In this document: one piece after another, positions 44,872 to 53,402 of the stretch | How the letters are laid out: each line of letters starts with the position of its first letter | Position numbering within the stretch: position 1 is the stretch's first letter | Position numbers and translations under genes: made by a program | The notes under the pieces: model-generated | The model's database searches: none | What the model was told of the DNA's origin: nothing | Seen by the model: the letters and a program-made list of their open reading frames with translations, nothing else | NCBI RefSeq assembly: GCF_004522095.1 | Contig: NZ_SPUI01000002.1 | Location: 806,001-870,000, forward strand | From: Nocardioides sp. 503 | Lineage (GTDB): Bacteria > Actinomycetota > Actinomycetes > Propionibacteriales > Nocardioidaceae | DNA: 64,000 nt | Direction of reading: 5' to 3'

Positions 44872-45561
44872 TCAGCGCGTGACGAGCGCGAGCGCGGACG
44901 CGACGAGGTGGCTGCGGACCTGGGCGGGGGAGATCTCCCCGACGGTCGGGATCCCCGGCGCCGACTCCGCCACCAGGATGCCGACCCGCGCCAGCTGCAG
45001 CGCTCCGAGGCCGCTCGCGTAGAGCATGTTCGCCAGGAGGGTGGGGTCGCCGGCGTCGCTCGAGAAGTCGCCGGACTCGATGCCGGTCTCGATCACGCTC
45101 GACAGGATGGCCAGGCATGCCGAGATGCTGCGCCCCAGCCGGAACAGCGCGCCCTCGGAGATCTCCTCCAGCAGCTCGGGACCGCGCCGCCGCATCAGGG
45201 CCTGGGCGCAGTCGACGAACGCCGGGTGGTCGATGCCGTAGTCCACGAACGACCCCACGAGCTCCTGCAGCGCTCCCGCCGGGCCGTCGCCCCGCCCGGC
45301 CGCGGTGGCCAGCGCGTCGCGCAGCTCGTCGAGGTAGCCCACCAAGGTGAGCGCGAAGAGCTCCTCCTTGCCGGTGAAGTGCCGGTAGACGATCGCCCGG
45401 TTGATGCCCACGGCCCGGGCGATGTCCTCGATCTGCGCGTCACGCACGCCCCGCTCGTCGAACAGGGTGCGGGTGGCGGCGATGATCTCGGCCTCCCGGG
45501 CACGCCGGCGCGCGGCGCCGGCACGGCGCCGGCCGTCGGTCTCGGGCGTCTTCGCAGGCAT
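44872..45561 (-). CDS. TetR family transcriptional regulator of the fatty-acid module (predicted)
   Basis: 229 residues. The N-terminal DNA-binding domain (about 22-70) has IIAATRTLFDERGV, AQIEDIARAVGINRAIVYRHF with the recognition helix, and FTGKEELFALTL. The rest is a ligand-binding helical domain. It probably represses its own gene through the palindrome 19 bases upstream, and the fabG4/fadA2 divergent promoter through the related site (inference). An acyl-CoA ligand is likely by context. TACGCT lies 6 bases before the ATG. Confidence 0.88.
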   Translation of the reverse strand: MPAKTPETDGRRRAGAARRRAREAEIIAATRTLFDERGVRDAQIEDIARAVGINRAIVYRHFTGKEELFALTLVGYLDELRDALATAAGRGDGPAGALQELVGSFVDYGIDHPAFVDCAQALMRRRGPELLEEISEGALFRLGRSISACLAILSSVIETGIESGDFSSDAGDPTLLANMLYASGLGALQLARVGILVAESAPGIPTVGEISPAQVRSHLVASALALVTR

Positions 45562-45567
45562 GGGCCC

Positions 45568-45573
45568 AGCGTA
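45568..45573 (-). promoter_or_regulatory. Candidate -10 of a leaderless promoter (TetR gene)
   Basis: On the minus strand TACGCT is followed by 6 bases and the ATG at 45561. Confidence 0.5.
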
Positions 45574-45579
45574 GACAAG

Positions 45580-45598
45580 GTGCAACTCCGAGTTGCAC
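45580..45598. promoter_or_regulatory. Perfect palindromic TetR operator
   Basis: GTGCAACTCCGAGTTGCAC is a 19-base perfect palindrome with 9-base arms. It lies immediately upstream of the -10 of the minus-strand TetR gene, where a repressor would block it. Confidence 0.75.
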
Positions 45599-45647
45599 GG
45601 GTGTGACAGGTTGCCCGCGCGGGCACCGAGCGGCAGCGCGTGCCGGC

Positions 45648-46952
45648 CTACTCGCGCCGAGGTCGGGCCCTCATCCAGTCGCGCACGACGCCCAGCCTTG
45701 GGGGCGGACGGAACTCCGGACGACCGTCGGAGCCGATCCGCACCTCCCACGGGGTCTGGTGCACGGTGCGGTGGTGGTGCCCGCACAGGAGCACCAGGTT
45801 GGACAGCGAGGTGGTCCCGCCGTCGGCCCAGGGGACCAGGTGGTGGGCATGGCACATCACCGGTGGTCGCGTGCAGCCCGGGAAGGCGCAGTGCCGGTCG
45901 CGCACGACGAGCGCCCGCCACAGCGGCGCCGTCACCAGGCGCCTCGTGCGGCCGACGTCGAGCACCTCGCCGTCGGTGCCCAGCACCATCGGGATGATGT
46001 CGGCGTCGCAGGCCAGCCGGCGGGCGACGTCGGGGGAGACGTCGAGACCGTCGTCGGTGCGACCGCGCTCGACGAGGGTGCCCCGCAGTGCCTCCAGGCC
46101 GACCGTGACGGCGACCCGCGGTCGCGCGCCGTGGGACTCCGGGGGGAGGTCGGTGTCCAGGGCGTGCTGGGCGAGCTGGAGGAGCGCGTCCCACATGCGG
46201 ACGCCGTAGTCGCGCCGGTCGGGCAGCTCCTGGCAGGTGTCGGGGTCGATCTCCGGGACGGGGGCGGTCAGCGGCAGCATCGCCGCCCGCAGGGTGGCTC
46301 CGTCCTCGACGGAGCCGCGGCCCTTGACGACGACACCGCCGGCCCCGTCGTCGGTGATCGACAGGAAGCGACGCTGGTGGGCGACCCGGTCCTCGCGAGC
46401 CAGCTGCGCCTCCGTCGTGCGGGCGGTGTGGGCGGGGTCGAGGGTCTCGATCACCCCGCGCCCGTGGCGCGCCAGCTCGGTCGCGGTCACCCGGGACGCC
46501 TCGTCCAGCATCTGCGTCTCGGCCGACTCGCGGAGCCGCTCGTCGCCGGGGAGACGGTCGAGAGTGTTGAGCACGATGTCGGCCTGCTCGGGGCTGATGT
46601 CGCCGGAAGCCAGCGCCGACCAGGTGACCGGCCGGTTGGCGACCAGCTCGGTGGCGTGCTCGACGGTCTGCTTGGCCTGCCCGTGCCGCACGCCGGCGAG
46701 GTGGCCGAACCAGTCGGCGGTCGAGCCCCAGCCGAGCTTCTCCTTGACCACGCCGCGCGCCTCGATCTCGGCCAGGAGCACGGCCTCGGCGGCGTGCGCC
46801 ACGGCTCGCAGGCCCTGGAGGGCCTCGACCGCCGAGACGAGCTCGAGGTCCGGCACCTGTGACCAGTCGTGACGGGTCAGCAGGTGCAGCTGGGCAGCCG
46901 CGTCGGCCACCTGGTCCTCAGGTGTGGGGAGGGGGAGCGCCGAGATCGCCAT
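45648..46952 (-). CDS. DUF222 / HNH endonuclease domain protein (13E12-like family)
   Basis: 434 residues. The DUF222 domain covers about 35-320 (LELVSAVEALQGLRAVAHAAEAVLLAEIEARG region). The C-terminal HNH domain has CAFPGCTRPPVMCHAHHLVPW, with zinc-binding cysteines and the catalytic His, then LVLLCGHHHRTVHQ. The family is abundant in actinobacteria and sometimes linked to mobile DNA or DNA repair; its function is unproven. No LexA box is present upstream, unlike some mycobacterial 13E12 genes. Confidence 0.9.
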   Translation of the reverse strand: MAISALPLPTPEDQVADAAAQLHLLTRHDWSQVPDLELVSAVEALQGLRAVAHAAEAVLLAEIEARGVVKEKLGWGSTADWFGHLAGVRHGQAKQTVEHATELVANRPVTWSALASGDISPEQADIVLNTLDRLPGDERLRESAETQMLDEASRVTATELARHGRGVIETLDPAHTARTTEAQLAREDRVAHQRRFLSITDDGAGGVVVKGRGSVEDGATLRAAMLPLTAPVPEIDPDTCQELPDRRDYGVRMWDALLQLAQHALDTDLPPESHGARPRVAVTVGLEALRGTLVERGRTDDGLDVSPDVARRLACDADIIPMVLGTDGEVLDVGRTRRLVTAPLWRALVVRDRHCAFPGCTRPPVMCHAHHLVPWADGGTTSLSNLVLLCGHHHRTVHQTPWEVRIGSDGRPEFRPPPRLGVVRDWMRARPRRE

Positions 46953-47051
46953 GTCGCTCAGGCAACCACCGTCTACCGCTGTGCGCCACCGGCCGCCGCC
47001 TGCCCTGTGGACAACCGTCTGTCCAGCCTCGACCCGGGCACGCGCAGCGCC

Positions 47052-48566
47052 TCAGCGCTCGAACAGCTCGCGCACGGTGTCCACCGTGTCGGCCTCGGCG
47101 GCGGTCTTGTCGTCGCGGTAGCGCACCACCCGCGCGAAGCGCAGCGCCATCCCGGCCGGGTAGCGCGGCGACCGCTGCACCCCGTCGAGCGCGATCTCGA
47201 CGACCTGCTCGGGCCGCACGTGGACGATGTGGCCCTCGCGGTGCGTCTCGAGCGCGAGGAACCGCTCGGTCTGCCAGGCGAGCACCTCGTCGGTCATGCC
47301 CTTGAACGTCTTGCCCAGCATGACGAAACCGCCCTCGGCGGACTCGTCGCGCGCGCCGAGGTGGATGTTGGAGAGCCAGCCGCGGCGGCGACCGGAGCCC
47401 CACTCGACGGCCAGCACCACCAGGTCGAGGGTGTGGACGGGCTTCACCTTGACCCAGGACGCGCCCCGGCGCCCGGCGTCGTAGGGCGCCGCGGGGTCCT
47501 TGACGACGACCCCCTCGTGACCTGCGGCGAGCACCCGGGCGACGAAGGTCTCGGCCGCCTCGGGGTCGCCGGTGACGAGGCGCTCGGTGAGGTGCTCGCG
47601 CGGTACCAGCCCTTCGAGCGCGGCCATCCGCTCGGTCAGGGGCGCCTCCAAGAGGTCGGCGCCGTCGAGGTGCAGCAGATCGAAGAAGTACGGCGTGACG
47701 TGCACGCCACCGCTCTGGGCCGTGCGCGAGGCGGTCTCCTGGAAGGGCCGCGGCCGACCGGACTCGTCGAGCGCGAGGGCCTCGCCGTCCAGCACGAACG
47801 ACGTCGCGGGCAGCGCGAGCGCCACCTCGACCACCTCGGGCAGGCGGGCGGTGATGTCCTCCAGCGTCCGCGTCGCGATGCGCACGGTGCCGCCGTGACG
47901 GTGCACCTGGATGCGGATCCCGTCGAGCTTGGTGTCGATCGACACCGGGCCGTCCCCGCCGGCCTTGGTCATCGCCTCGGTGACGCTCGGTGCCGAGGAC
48001 GCGAGCATCGGCAGCACCGGACGCAGCACCTCGAGCCCGACGGCCGACAGGGCCTCCTCGCCGCCGGTGAACGCCAGCCGGGCGACCGAGATCGTCGAGC
48101 CCGACAGCATCGCCGCCCGTCGTACGGCGGTCAGGTGCACGCCGGCGGCGGCCGCGACGGCCTCCTGCACCAGCGCGTCCAACGCACCCTGGCGCACCTC
48201 ACCGGTCACGACGCCCCGCAGCCAGGCCTGCTCCTCGGGCGTGGCCCGGCCGAACAGCTCCGCCACCGCGGCAGACCGCGCGGCCTGCGAGCCCGCGCCC
48301 GAGAGCGCCGAGAGCGCGTGGAACGCGGCGTCGACCTCGCCCACCTCCAGCGTCGGCGACTCCGCCGCGGCCGGCAGGGTGGTGAGCCCCCGCCAGCCCA
48401 GACCCGTGCGTCGCTGCAGCAGGGTGCCGCCGAGGTAGGCGGTCACGACCTCGAGCTCGTCGACGTCGGCGCGCGCGAGCAGCTCGGCGATCGCGGCGAC
48501 CTTGGCCTTGCGCGAGCGGGTCGCGGCCACCGCGCCCGAGGTGGTGACGACGTCGTGGAGCAGCAC
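47052..48566 (-). CDS. ligB: ATP-dependent DNA ligase (LigB type)
   Basis: 504 residues. An N-terminal DNA-binding domain (about 1-195) is followed by the adenylation domain with motif I SIDTKLDGIR (nucleophilic Lys213), motif III-like FVLDGEALAL, motif IV EGVVVKDPAAPY and motif V SWVKVKP, then the OB domain. It matches actinobacterial LigB (about 507 residues), a nick-sealing ligase additional to the NAD-dependent LigA. The GTG at 48566 gives the family N-terminus MLLHDVV and has CAGACT 6 bases upstream. Confidence 0.92.
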   Translation of the reverse strand: MLLHDVVTTSGAVAATRSRKAKVAAIAELLARADVDELEVVTAYLGGTLLQRRTGLGWRGLTTLPAAAESPTLEVGEVDAAFHALSALSGAGSQAARSAAVAELFGRATPEEQAWLRGVVTGEVRQGALDALVQEAVAAAAGVHLTAVRRAAMLSGSTISVARLAFTGGEEALSAVGLEVLRPVLPMLASSAPSVTEAMTKAGGDGPVSIDTKLDGIRIQVHRHGGTVRIATRTLEDITARLPEVVEVALALPATSFVLDGEALALDESGRPRPFQETASRTAQSGGVHVTPYFFDLLHLDGADLLEAPLTERMAALEGLVPREHLTERLVTGDPEAAETFVARVLAAGHEGVVVKDPAAPYDAGRRGASWVKVKPVHTLDLVVLAVEWGSGRRRGWLSNIHLGARDESAEGGFVMLGKTFKGMTDEVLAWQTERFLALETHREGHIVHVRPEQVVEIALDGVQRSPRYPAGMALRFARVVRYRDDKTAAEADTVDTVRELFER

Positions 48567-48628
48567 GCGCCCAGTCTGTCCGACGCCACCGACACCGCCC
48601 ACCCGCACGCGACAGACGAAACACCCCC

Positions 48629-48671
48629 TTGCGTCACAACGAGAACACGTTCTAGATTGGACACGTGTCCA
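48629..48671 (+). promoter_or_regulatory. Promoter and two dyads upstream of the CYP51-cluster TetR gene
   Basis: TTGCGT (48629-48634), an 18-base spacer and TAGATT (48653-48658) end 6 bases before the GTG. AGAACACGTTCT (48642-48653) occupies the spacer and resembles the KstR-type pattern TnnAACnnGTTnnA with one mismatch. TGGACACGTGTCCA (48658-48671) is a perfect palindrome over the predicted transcription start. Confidence 0.65.
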
Positions 48672-49243
48672 GTCAGGTGTCCAGCGTGCCTCGCCGCGGC
48701 CTCAACGCCCGTCAGGCGGAGACGGTCGCCCGGCTCCTGGCGGCGGCAGACCTGGAGCTGCGCGAGGTGGGCCCGGAGGCGCTCACCGTCCGCACGGTCG
48801 CGCTGCGTGCCGGGGTCTCGGCCGCCACGGCCTACACCTACCTCGCGTCGAAGAACCACCTGTTCGCCGAGCTCTTCCTGCGCCACCTGCAGAGCGACCG
48901 CCCTCCGCAGCCGGCGGGAGCCGACCGGGTCGCCCGCGTCCAGGCGGTCACCCGCCACCTCGCGGCGTCGCTGGCGGCCTCGCCCGAGCTGGCCGCGGGC
49001 GTGACGTCCGCGCTGCTCGGCAGCGACCCCGAGGTCGCCCGCCTGCGGCTGCGCATCGGCGCCGAGTACGTCGACCGGTTCGCCGAGGCGCTCGGCGACG
49101 ACCCGGACCCCGCCGTCGTCGAGACGCTGGCCCTCGCCTTCTCCGGAGCCCTGCTGCAGGCCGGCATGGGCCTGATGACCTACACCGAGATGGGCGCCCG
49201 GCTCGACGTCGTGGTCGCCACGATCCTGCGAGGCACCCCATGA
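48665..49243 (+). CDS. TetR family transcriptional regulator of the P450 cluster (predicted)
   Basis: 192 residues. The DNA-binding domain (about 15-60) has TVARLLAAADLELREVGPEALTVRTVA (partial quote: LTVRTVALRAGVSAATAYTY) ending in the recognition helix ATAYTYLASKNHLFAELF. It is the first gene of the cyp123-SDR-cyp51 cluster and overlaps the P450 gene by 4 bases. The orthologous position in M. tuberculosis is Rv0767c. Palindromes at its own promoter make autoregulation likely. Confidence 0.88.
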   Translation: MSSQVSSVPRRGLNARQAETVARLLAAADLELREVGPEALTVRTVALRAGVSAATAYTYLASKNHLFAELFLRHLQSDRPPQPAGADRVARVQAVTRHLAASLAASPELAAGVTSALLGSDPEVARLRLRIGAEYVDRFAEALGDDPDPAVVETLALAFSGALLQAGMGLMTYTEMGARLDVVVATILRGTP

Positions 49244-50445
49244 GCACCCTGGTCTTCGACCCCTTCGACTACGCCTTCCAGGAGGATCCCTACCCGGTCT
49301 ACGCGCGGTGCCGCGAGGAGGACCCACTCCACCACGACGAGCGCCACGACTTCTGGGTGCTCACCCGTCACGCCGACGTCCAGCAGGCCTTCCGCACCGA
49401 GGGCGTCTACTCCAACGCGATGGGGGTCTCGCTCGAGCCCAGCGCCTGGGGGCCGCACGCCCACAAGGTGATGTCGTTCCTCGGCATGGACCCGCCCCGC
49501 CAGCAGCGGCTGCGCTCCCTGGTCTCGAAGGGCTTCACGCCGCGTCGGGTCACGGCGCTCCAGCCGCGCATCCAGGAGCTCACCGACCACTACCTCGACC
49601 GGTGCCTGGAGCAGGGCTCCTTCGACTGGATCAAGGACTTCGCCGGCAAGCTCCCGATGGACGTCATCTCCGAGATGATGGGCGTGCCCGAGGCCGACCG
49701 CGACGAGGTACGCCGTCTGGCCGACCTCGTCGTCCACCGCGAGGACGGCGTCCACGACGTGCCCCAGGCCGGCATGGTGGCCAGCCTCGACCTCGTCGTC
49801 TACTACGCCGACATGGTCGCGCAGCGCAAGAGGCAGCCGACCGAGGACCTCACCAGCGCCCTGATCGCCGTGGAGCTCGACGGCGACCGGCTCACCGACG
49901 ACGAGATCATCGCGTTCCTCTTCCTCATGGTCGTCGCCGGCAACGAGACCACCACCAAGCTGCTCGGCCATGCGCTGTTCCACCTCACGCGCCACCCCGA
50001 CCAGCTCGACCGGGTCTTCGCCGACTCCCACGAGACCGACCTCGTCGTCCCGTGGATCGAGGAGACGCTGCGCTACGACACCTCCAGCCAGCTGCTGGCC
50101 CGTCACCTGCTCGAGGACGTCGAGCTCCACGGCAAGGTCGCGCCCAAGGGCGCCAAGATGCTGCTGGCCATCGGCTCGGCCAACCGCGACGACCGCGTCT
50201 TCGACCGTCCCGACGACTACGACCTCGACCGCCCCCAGCAGGAGCTCTCCCAGCTGGTCAGCTTCGGCGGCGGACGACACTTCTGCCTCGGCGCCAACCT
50301 CGCCCGCCTCGAGGCGCAGGTCGCGCTGCGCTCGCTCGTGCAGCGCGTGAAGCACGTCGAGGTCGCCCACGACGACTGCGTGCGCGTCCACTCCGTCAGC
50401 GTCCGCGGCTTCGCCTCCGTGCCCGCCCGAGTCGAGGTCCGATGA
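49240..50445 (+). CDS. Cytochrome P450 (CYP123-like)
   Basis: 401 residues. P450 marks are the I-helix VVAGNETTTKLLGHAL, the ExxR motif in EETLRYD and the heme loop FGGGRHFCLGANLARLE with Cys349. It is a soluble bacterial-type monooxygenase that needs an electron-transfer partner; the ferredoxin three genes later is the obvious candidate. Order and neighbours match M. tuberculosis cyp123 (Rv0766c). Natural substrate unknown. It starts with ATGA overlapping the TetR stop. Confidence 0.92.
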   Translation: MSTLVFDPFDYAFQEDPYPVYARCREEDPLHHDERHDFWVLTRHADVQQAFRTEGVYSNAMGVSLEPSAWGPHAHKVMSFLGMDPPRQQRLRSLVSKGFTPRRVTALQPRIQELTDHYLDRCLEQGSFDWIKDFAGKLPMDVISEMMGVPEADRDEVRRLADLVVHREDGVHDVPQAGMVASLDLVVYYADMVAQRKRQPTEDLTSALIAVELDGDRLTDDEIIAFLFLMVVAGNETTTKLLGHALFHLTRHPDQLDRVFADSHETDLVVPWIEETLRYDTSSQLLARHLLEDVELHGKVAPKGAKMLLAIGSANRDDRVFDRPDDYDLDRPQQELSQLVSFGGGRHFCLGANLARLEAQVALRSLVQRVKHVEVAHDDCVRVHSVSVRGFASVPARVEVR

Positions 50446-51218
50446 GCAAGTACGCCCAGCCGACGCGCCGTCCCGCCGTGGTCACCGGCGCCTCGTCGGG
50501 CATCGGCGCGGCCACCGCGCTGGTGCTGGCCGCGGCCGGTCACCCTGTCGCCCTGGGCGCCCGTCGCGCGGAGAGGTGCGAGGAGGTCGCGGCGCAGGTG
50601 CGCGAGGGCGGGGGAGAGGCCAGCGTCCACCCCCTCGACCTCACCGACGCCGAGTCGGTCACCGACTTCGCGCGCGCCGTCACCGCCGACCTCGGCGACA
50701 TCGAGGTCGTCGTCAGCAACGCCGGAGCGGTGGCGCCCGGCACCACCCACGAGGTCGACACCGAGCGCTTCGCACGCGAGCTCGACCTCAACATCCTCGG
50801 CGCCCACCGGCTGGTCCGGGCGTTCGTGCCCGGCATGGTCGAGCGCCGCCGCGGCGACCTGGTCTTCGTCTCCTCCGACGTCGCCGTGCGACCGCGTCCC
50901 TTCATGTCCTCGTACGCCGCCGGCAAGTGGGGCCTCGAGGGCATGGCCCAGGCGATGCAGATGGAGCTCGAGGGCACCGGGGTGCGCGCCAGCATCGTGC
51001 GGCCAGGCCCGACCTGGAGCGGCATGGGCACCGACTGGGCCGACGACGAGGCGGCGTTCGTGCTCGACCAGTGGGTGCGCTTCGGTCTCGCCCGCCACGG
51101 CCACTTCATGAAGCCGACGGCGGTCGCCGAGGCGATCGCCACCGTGGTGGGCGCTCCGCGCGGCGTCCACCTCAACCTGATCGAGGTCTCGCCCGAGGCC
51201 CCCCTGGAGGACCGATGA
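50442..51218 (+). CDS. SDR family oxidoreductase of the CYP51 cluster
   Basis: 258 residues, classical SDR: TGASSGIGAATALVLAAAG for the cofactor (TGASSGIG near residue 15), SNAGAVAPG, and the catalytic YAAGK. Late DWADDEAAF and FMKPTAVAEAI are typical of the Rv0765c group. It lies between the two P450 genes with 4-base overlaps on both sides, so it probably oxidises or reduces an alcohol or ketone made by one of them (inference). Confidence 0.9.
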   Translation: MSKYAQPTRRPAVVTGASSGIGAATALVLAAAGHPVALGARRAERCEEVAAQVREGGGEASVHPLDLTDAESVTDFARAVTADLGDIEVVVSNAGAVAPGTTHEVDTERFARELDLNILGAHRLVRAFVPGMVERRRGDLVFVSSDVAVRPRPFMSSYAAGKWGLEGMAQAMQMELEGTGVRASIVRPGPTWSGMGTDWADDEAAFVLDQWVRFGLARHGHFMKPTAVAEAIATVVGAPRGVHLNLIEVSPEAPLEDR

Positions 51219-52573
51219 AGAGCCAGCAGGACGTCCCCGAGGTCTCCTACGTCGTCGAGGACCGGGACGACTGGGGCCACCTCGCCGAGATGCGGGTCGA
51301 CCCGATCGGCCTGTTCCAGCGCCTGCGCGACGAGTGCGGTGACATCGGCCGCTTCCGCCTCGCCGATCGAGACGTCGTGCTCGTCAGCGGCGCCGAGGCC
51401 AACGAGCAGTTCTTCCGCGCGCCGGACTCGACGCTCGACCAGGCGGCGGCGTACCCCTTCATGACCCCGATCTTCGGCAAGGGCGTCGTCTTCGACGCCT
51501 CGCCCGAGGAGCGCCAGCAGATGCTCAAGAACCAGGCGCTGCGCGGCGACATGATGCGCGGGCACGCCGCCACCATCGAGGCCGAGATCAACCGCATGGT
51601 CTCCGCGTGGGGCGACGAGGGCGAGATCGACCTGCTCGACTGGTTCGCCGAGCTCACGATCTACACGACGAGCGCCTGCCTGATCGGCAAGCCGTTCCGC
51701 GAGGAGCTCGACGGCACCTTCGCGCGCCTCTACCACGACCTGGAGAAGGGCACCGACGCCCTCGCCTACGTCGACCCCTACCTCGACATCGAGTCCTTCC
51801 GCACCCGCGACGCCGCCCGCGTCGAGCTCGTCGCGCTGGTGCAGGCGGTCATCGACAAGCGCCTCGCCCGCGCCAAGGCAAATGGGGGGAGCGTCCCACG
51901 CGAGGAGCGCGACCTGCTCGACGTGCTGATCTCGGTGGAGATGACGGCCGACTACATCACCGGGATCTTCATCTCCATGATGTTCGCGGGTCACCACACC
52001 TCGTCGGGCACCGCCGCCTGGGCCCTCATCGAGCTGATGCGTCACCCCGAGGCGATGAAGGACGTCGTCGCCGAGCTTGACGACCTCTACGCCGACGGCG
52101 CCGAGATCTCCTTCCAGGCGCTGCGCTCGATCCCGCGCCTGGAGGCGGCGCTCAAGGAGACGCTGCGGCTGCACCCGCCGCTGATCATCCTGCTGCGCGT
52201 CGTGCAGGAGGAGATCGAGCTGGCCGGCCACACCATCGCGCCCGGCACGATGGTCGCCGCGTCGCCGAAGGTGTCCAACCGGATCCCCGAGGACTTCCCG
52301 GAGCCCGACTCCTTCGACCCGGGCCGCTACCTCGACCCGCGCCAGGAGGACCTGGTCAACCGCTGGACCTGGATCCCCTTCGGCGCCGGCAAGCACCGGT
52401 GCGTCGGCTCGGCGTTCGCGATGATGCAGCTCAAGGCGATCTTCTCGGTGATCCTGCGCGACTACGAGTTCGAGATGGTCCAGCCTCCCGAGACCTACGC
52501 CGACGACGTCTCCAAGATGGTGATCCAGCTCCAGCAGCCCTGCCGCGTGCGCTACCGCAGGCGGCAGCGGTGA
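51215..52573 (+). CDS. cyp51: Cytochrome P450 CYP51 (sterol 14-alpha-demethylase family)
   Basis: 452 residues, almost the same length as M. tuberculosis CYP51 (451). CYP51 signatures are present: MMFAGHHTSSGTAAW in the I helix, KETLRLHPPLIIL with the ExxR motif, SNRIPEDFPEPDSFDPGRY, RWTWIPFGAGKHRCVGSAF with heme Cys396. The family removes the 14-alpha-methyl group of lanosterol-like sterols in eukaryotes. Bacteria with CYP51 usually lack a sterol pathway, so the substrate may be an exogenous sterol or another lipid. The next gene encodes its ferredoxin. Confidence 0.95.
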   Translation: MKSQQDVPEVSYVVEDRDDWGHLAEMRVDPIGLFQRLRDECGDIGRFRLADRDVVLVSGAEANEQFFRAPDSTLDQAAAYPFMTPIFGKGVVFDASPEERQQMLKNQALRGDMMRGHAATIEAEINRMVSAWGDEGEIDLLDWFAELTIYTTSACLIGKPFREELDGTFARLYHDLEKGTDALAYVDPYLDIESFRTRDAARVELVALVQAVIDKRLARAKANGGSVPREERDLLDVLISVEMTADYITGIFISMMFAGHHTSSGTAAWALIELMRHPEAMKDVVAELDDLYADGAEISFQALRSIPRLEAALKETLRLHPPLIILLRVVQEEIELAGHTIAPGTMVAASPKVSNRIPEDFPEPDSFDPGRYLDPRQEDLVNRWTWIPFGAGKHRCVGSAFAMMQLKAIFSVILRDYEFEMVQPPETYADDVSKMVIQLQQPCRVRYRRRQR

Positions 52574-52767
52574 GGGTGCTGGCCGACCTGGACCTGTGCC
52601 AGGGCCACCAGATGTGCCAGGGGGAGGCGCCGGACGTCTTCGGCTTCGACGAGGACGCGGACCTGGTCGTCGTCCTGCAGGAGCACCCCGAGGAGTCCCT
52701 ACGGCCGCAGGTCCGGGCCGCCGTCCAGTACTGCCCAGCCATGGCGCTGGCCCTAGAGGAGGCATGA
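52570..52767 (+). CDS. [3Fe-4S] ferredoxin partner of CYP51
   Basis: 65 residues. The cluster motif CxxHxxC-n-CP is seen as CQGHQMC near the N-terminus and YCPAMAL near the C-terminus. Three cysteines with a histidine at the fourth position indicate a [3Fe-4S] cluster, the same motif as the CYP51-associated ferredoxin Rv0763c. It donates electrons to the P450s. The GTG start overlaps the cyp51 stop (GTGA). Confidence 0.92.
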   Translation: MRVLADLDLCQGHQMCQGEAPDVFGFDEDADLVVVLQEHPEESLRPQVRAAVQYCPAMALALEEA

Positions 52768-53402
52768 CCGTGTCGAGCAACGCACTCACCCGCGCAGAGA
52801 TCGAGGAGTTCTGGGAGACCTGGCTGGAGGTCAACCGGGAGGCCGAGCGCATCGGCGACTGGCGGATCATGGCCGACTGGTACGCCGAGGACGCCACCTA
52901 CGGCTGGATGTACTCCGTCGACGAGCACTTCATGGCCGTCGGGCGCGAGCAGATCCGCGACTACGCGATCGGCATCGAGATGGACGGCCTGGACGGCTGG
53001 CACTACGACTACCAGTGCACGATGATCGACGAGGCCAAGAGCATGGTGCTTGGCTTCTGGAAGCAGCGGTCCGGGATCACGAACGACGCCACCGGCCAGG
53101 AGTACGAGATCCTCGGCATCGGCGGCTCGTGGTTCGGCGTGGAGCGGCAGGTCGGCGGCGCCGACGACGGCCAGATCAAGTTCGCCTGGCAGCGCGACTG
53201 GTTCGACATGCCCTCGACCGCCCACACGTTCGTCGAGATCATCAAGGCCGGCAAGGCGCCCGACACCCTGCTCAAGCGGATGTCGGTCAGCGGCCTCGAC
53301 GTCCCGGGCCACTACCGCCTCCAGGACATCCCGGCGCCGGTCTGGCCGCCCCCGGTCGAGGCCGGCGAGCACGTCACCCAGCCGAAGGCGCCCGGCGCAT
53401 GA
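52764..53402 (+). CDS. NTF2/SnoaL-like protein in the P450 cluster
   Basis: 212 residues with no signal peptide. The N-terminal half (EFWETWLEVNREAERIGDWRIMADWYAEDATYGW, seen in part as GDWRIMADWYAEDATYGW) has the helix-plus-acidic-strand pattern of the NTF2-like/SnoaL fold; a linker and a proline-rich C-terminus follow. Such proteins are often isomerases, cyclases or ligand carriers. The exact function is unknown. 4-base overlaps link it to ferredoxin and aldehyde dehydrogenase genes. Confidence 0.7.
   Translation: MTVSSNALTRAEIEEFWETWLEVNREAERIGDWRIMADWYAEDATYGWMYSVDEHFMAVGREQIRDYAIGIEMDGLDGWHYDYQCTMIDEAKSMVLGFWKQRSGITNDATGQEYEILGIGGSWFGVERQVGGADDGQIKFAWQRDWFDMPSTAHTFVEIIKAGKAPDTLLKRMSVSGLDVPGHYRLQDIPAPVWPPPVEAGEHVTQPKAPGA

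Noticed and set aside
46953..47051. LexA box or mobile-element ends next to the DUF222-HNH gene
   Set aside because: No palindrome of the LexA type, terminal inverted repeat or direct-repeat target site was visible around the gene.
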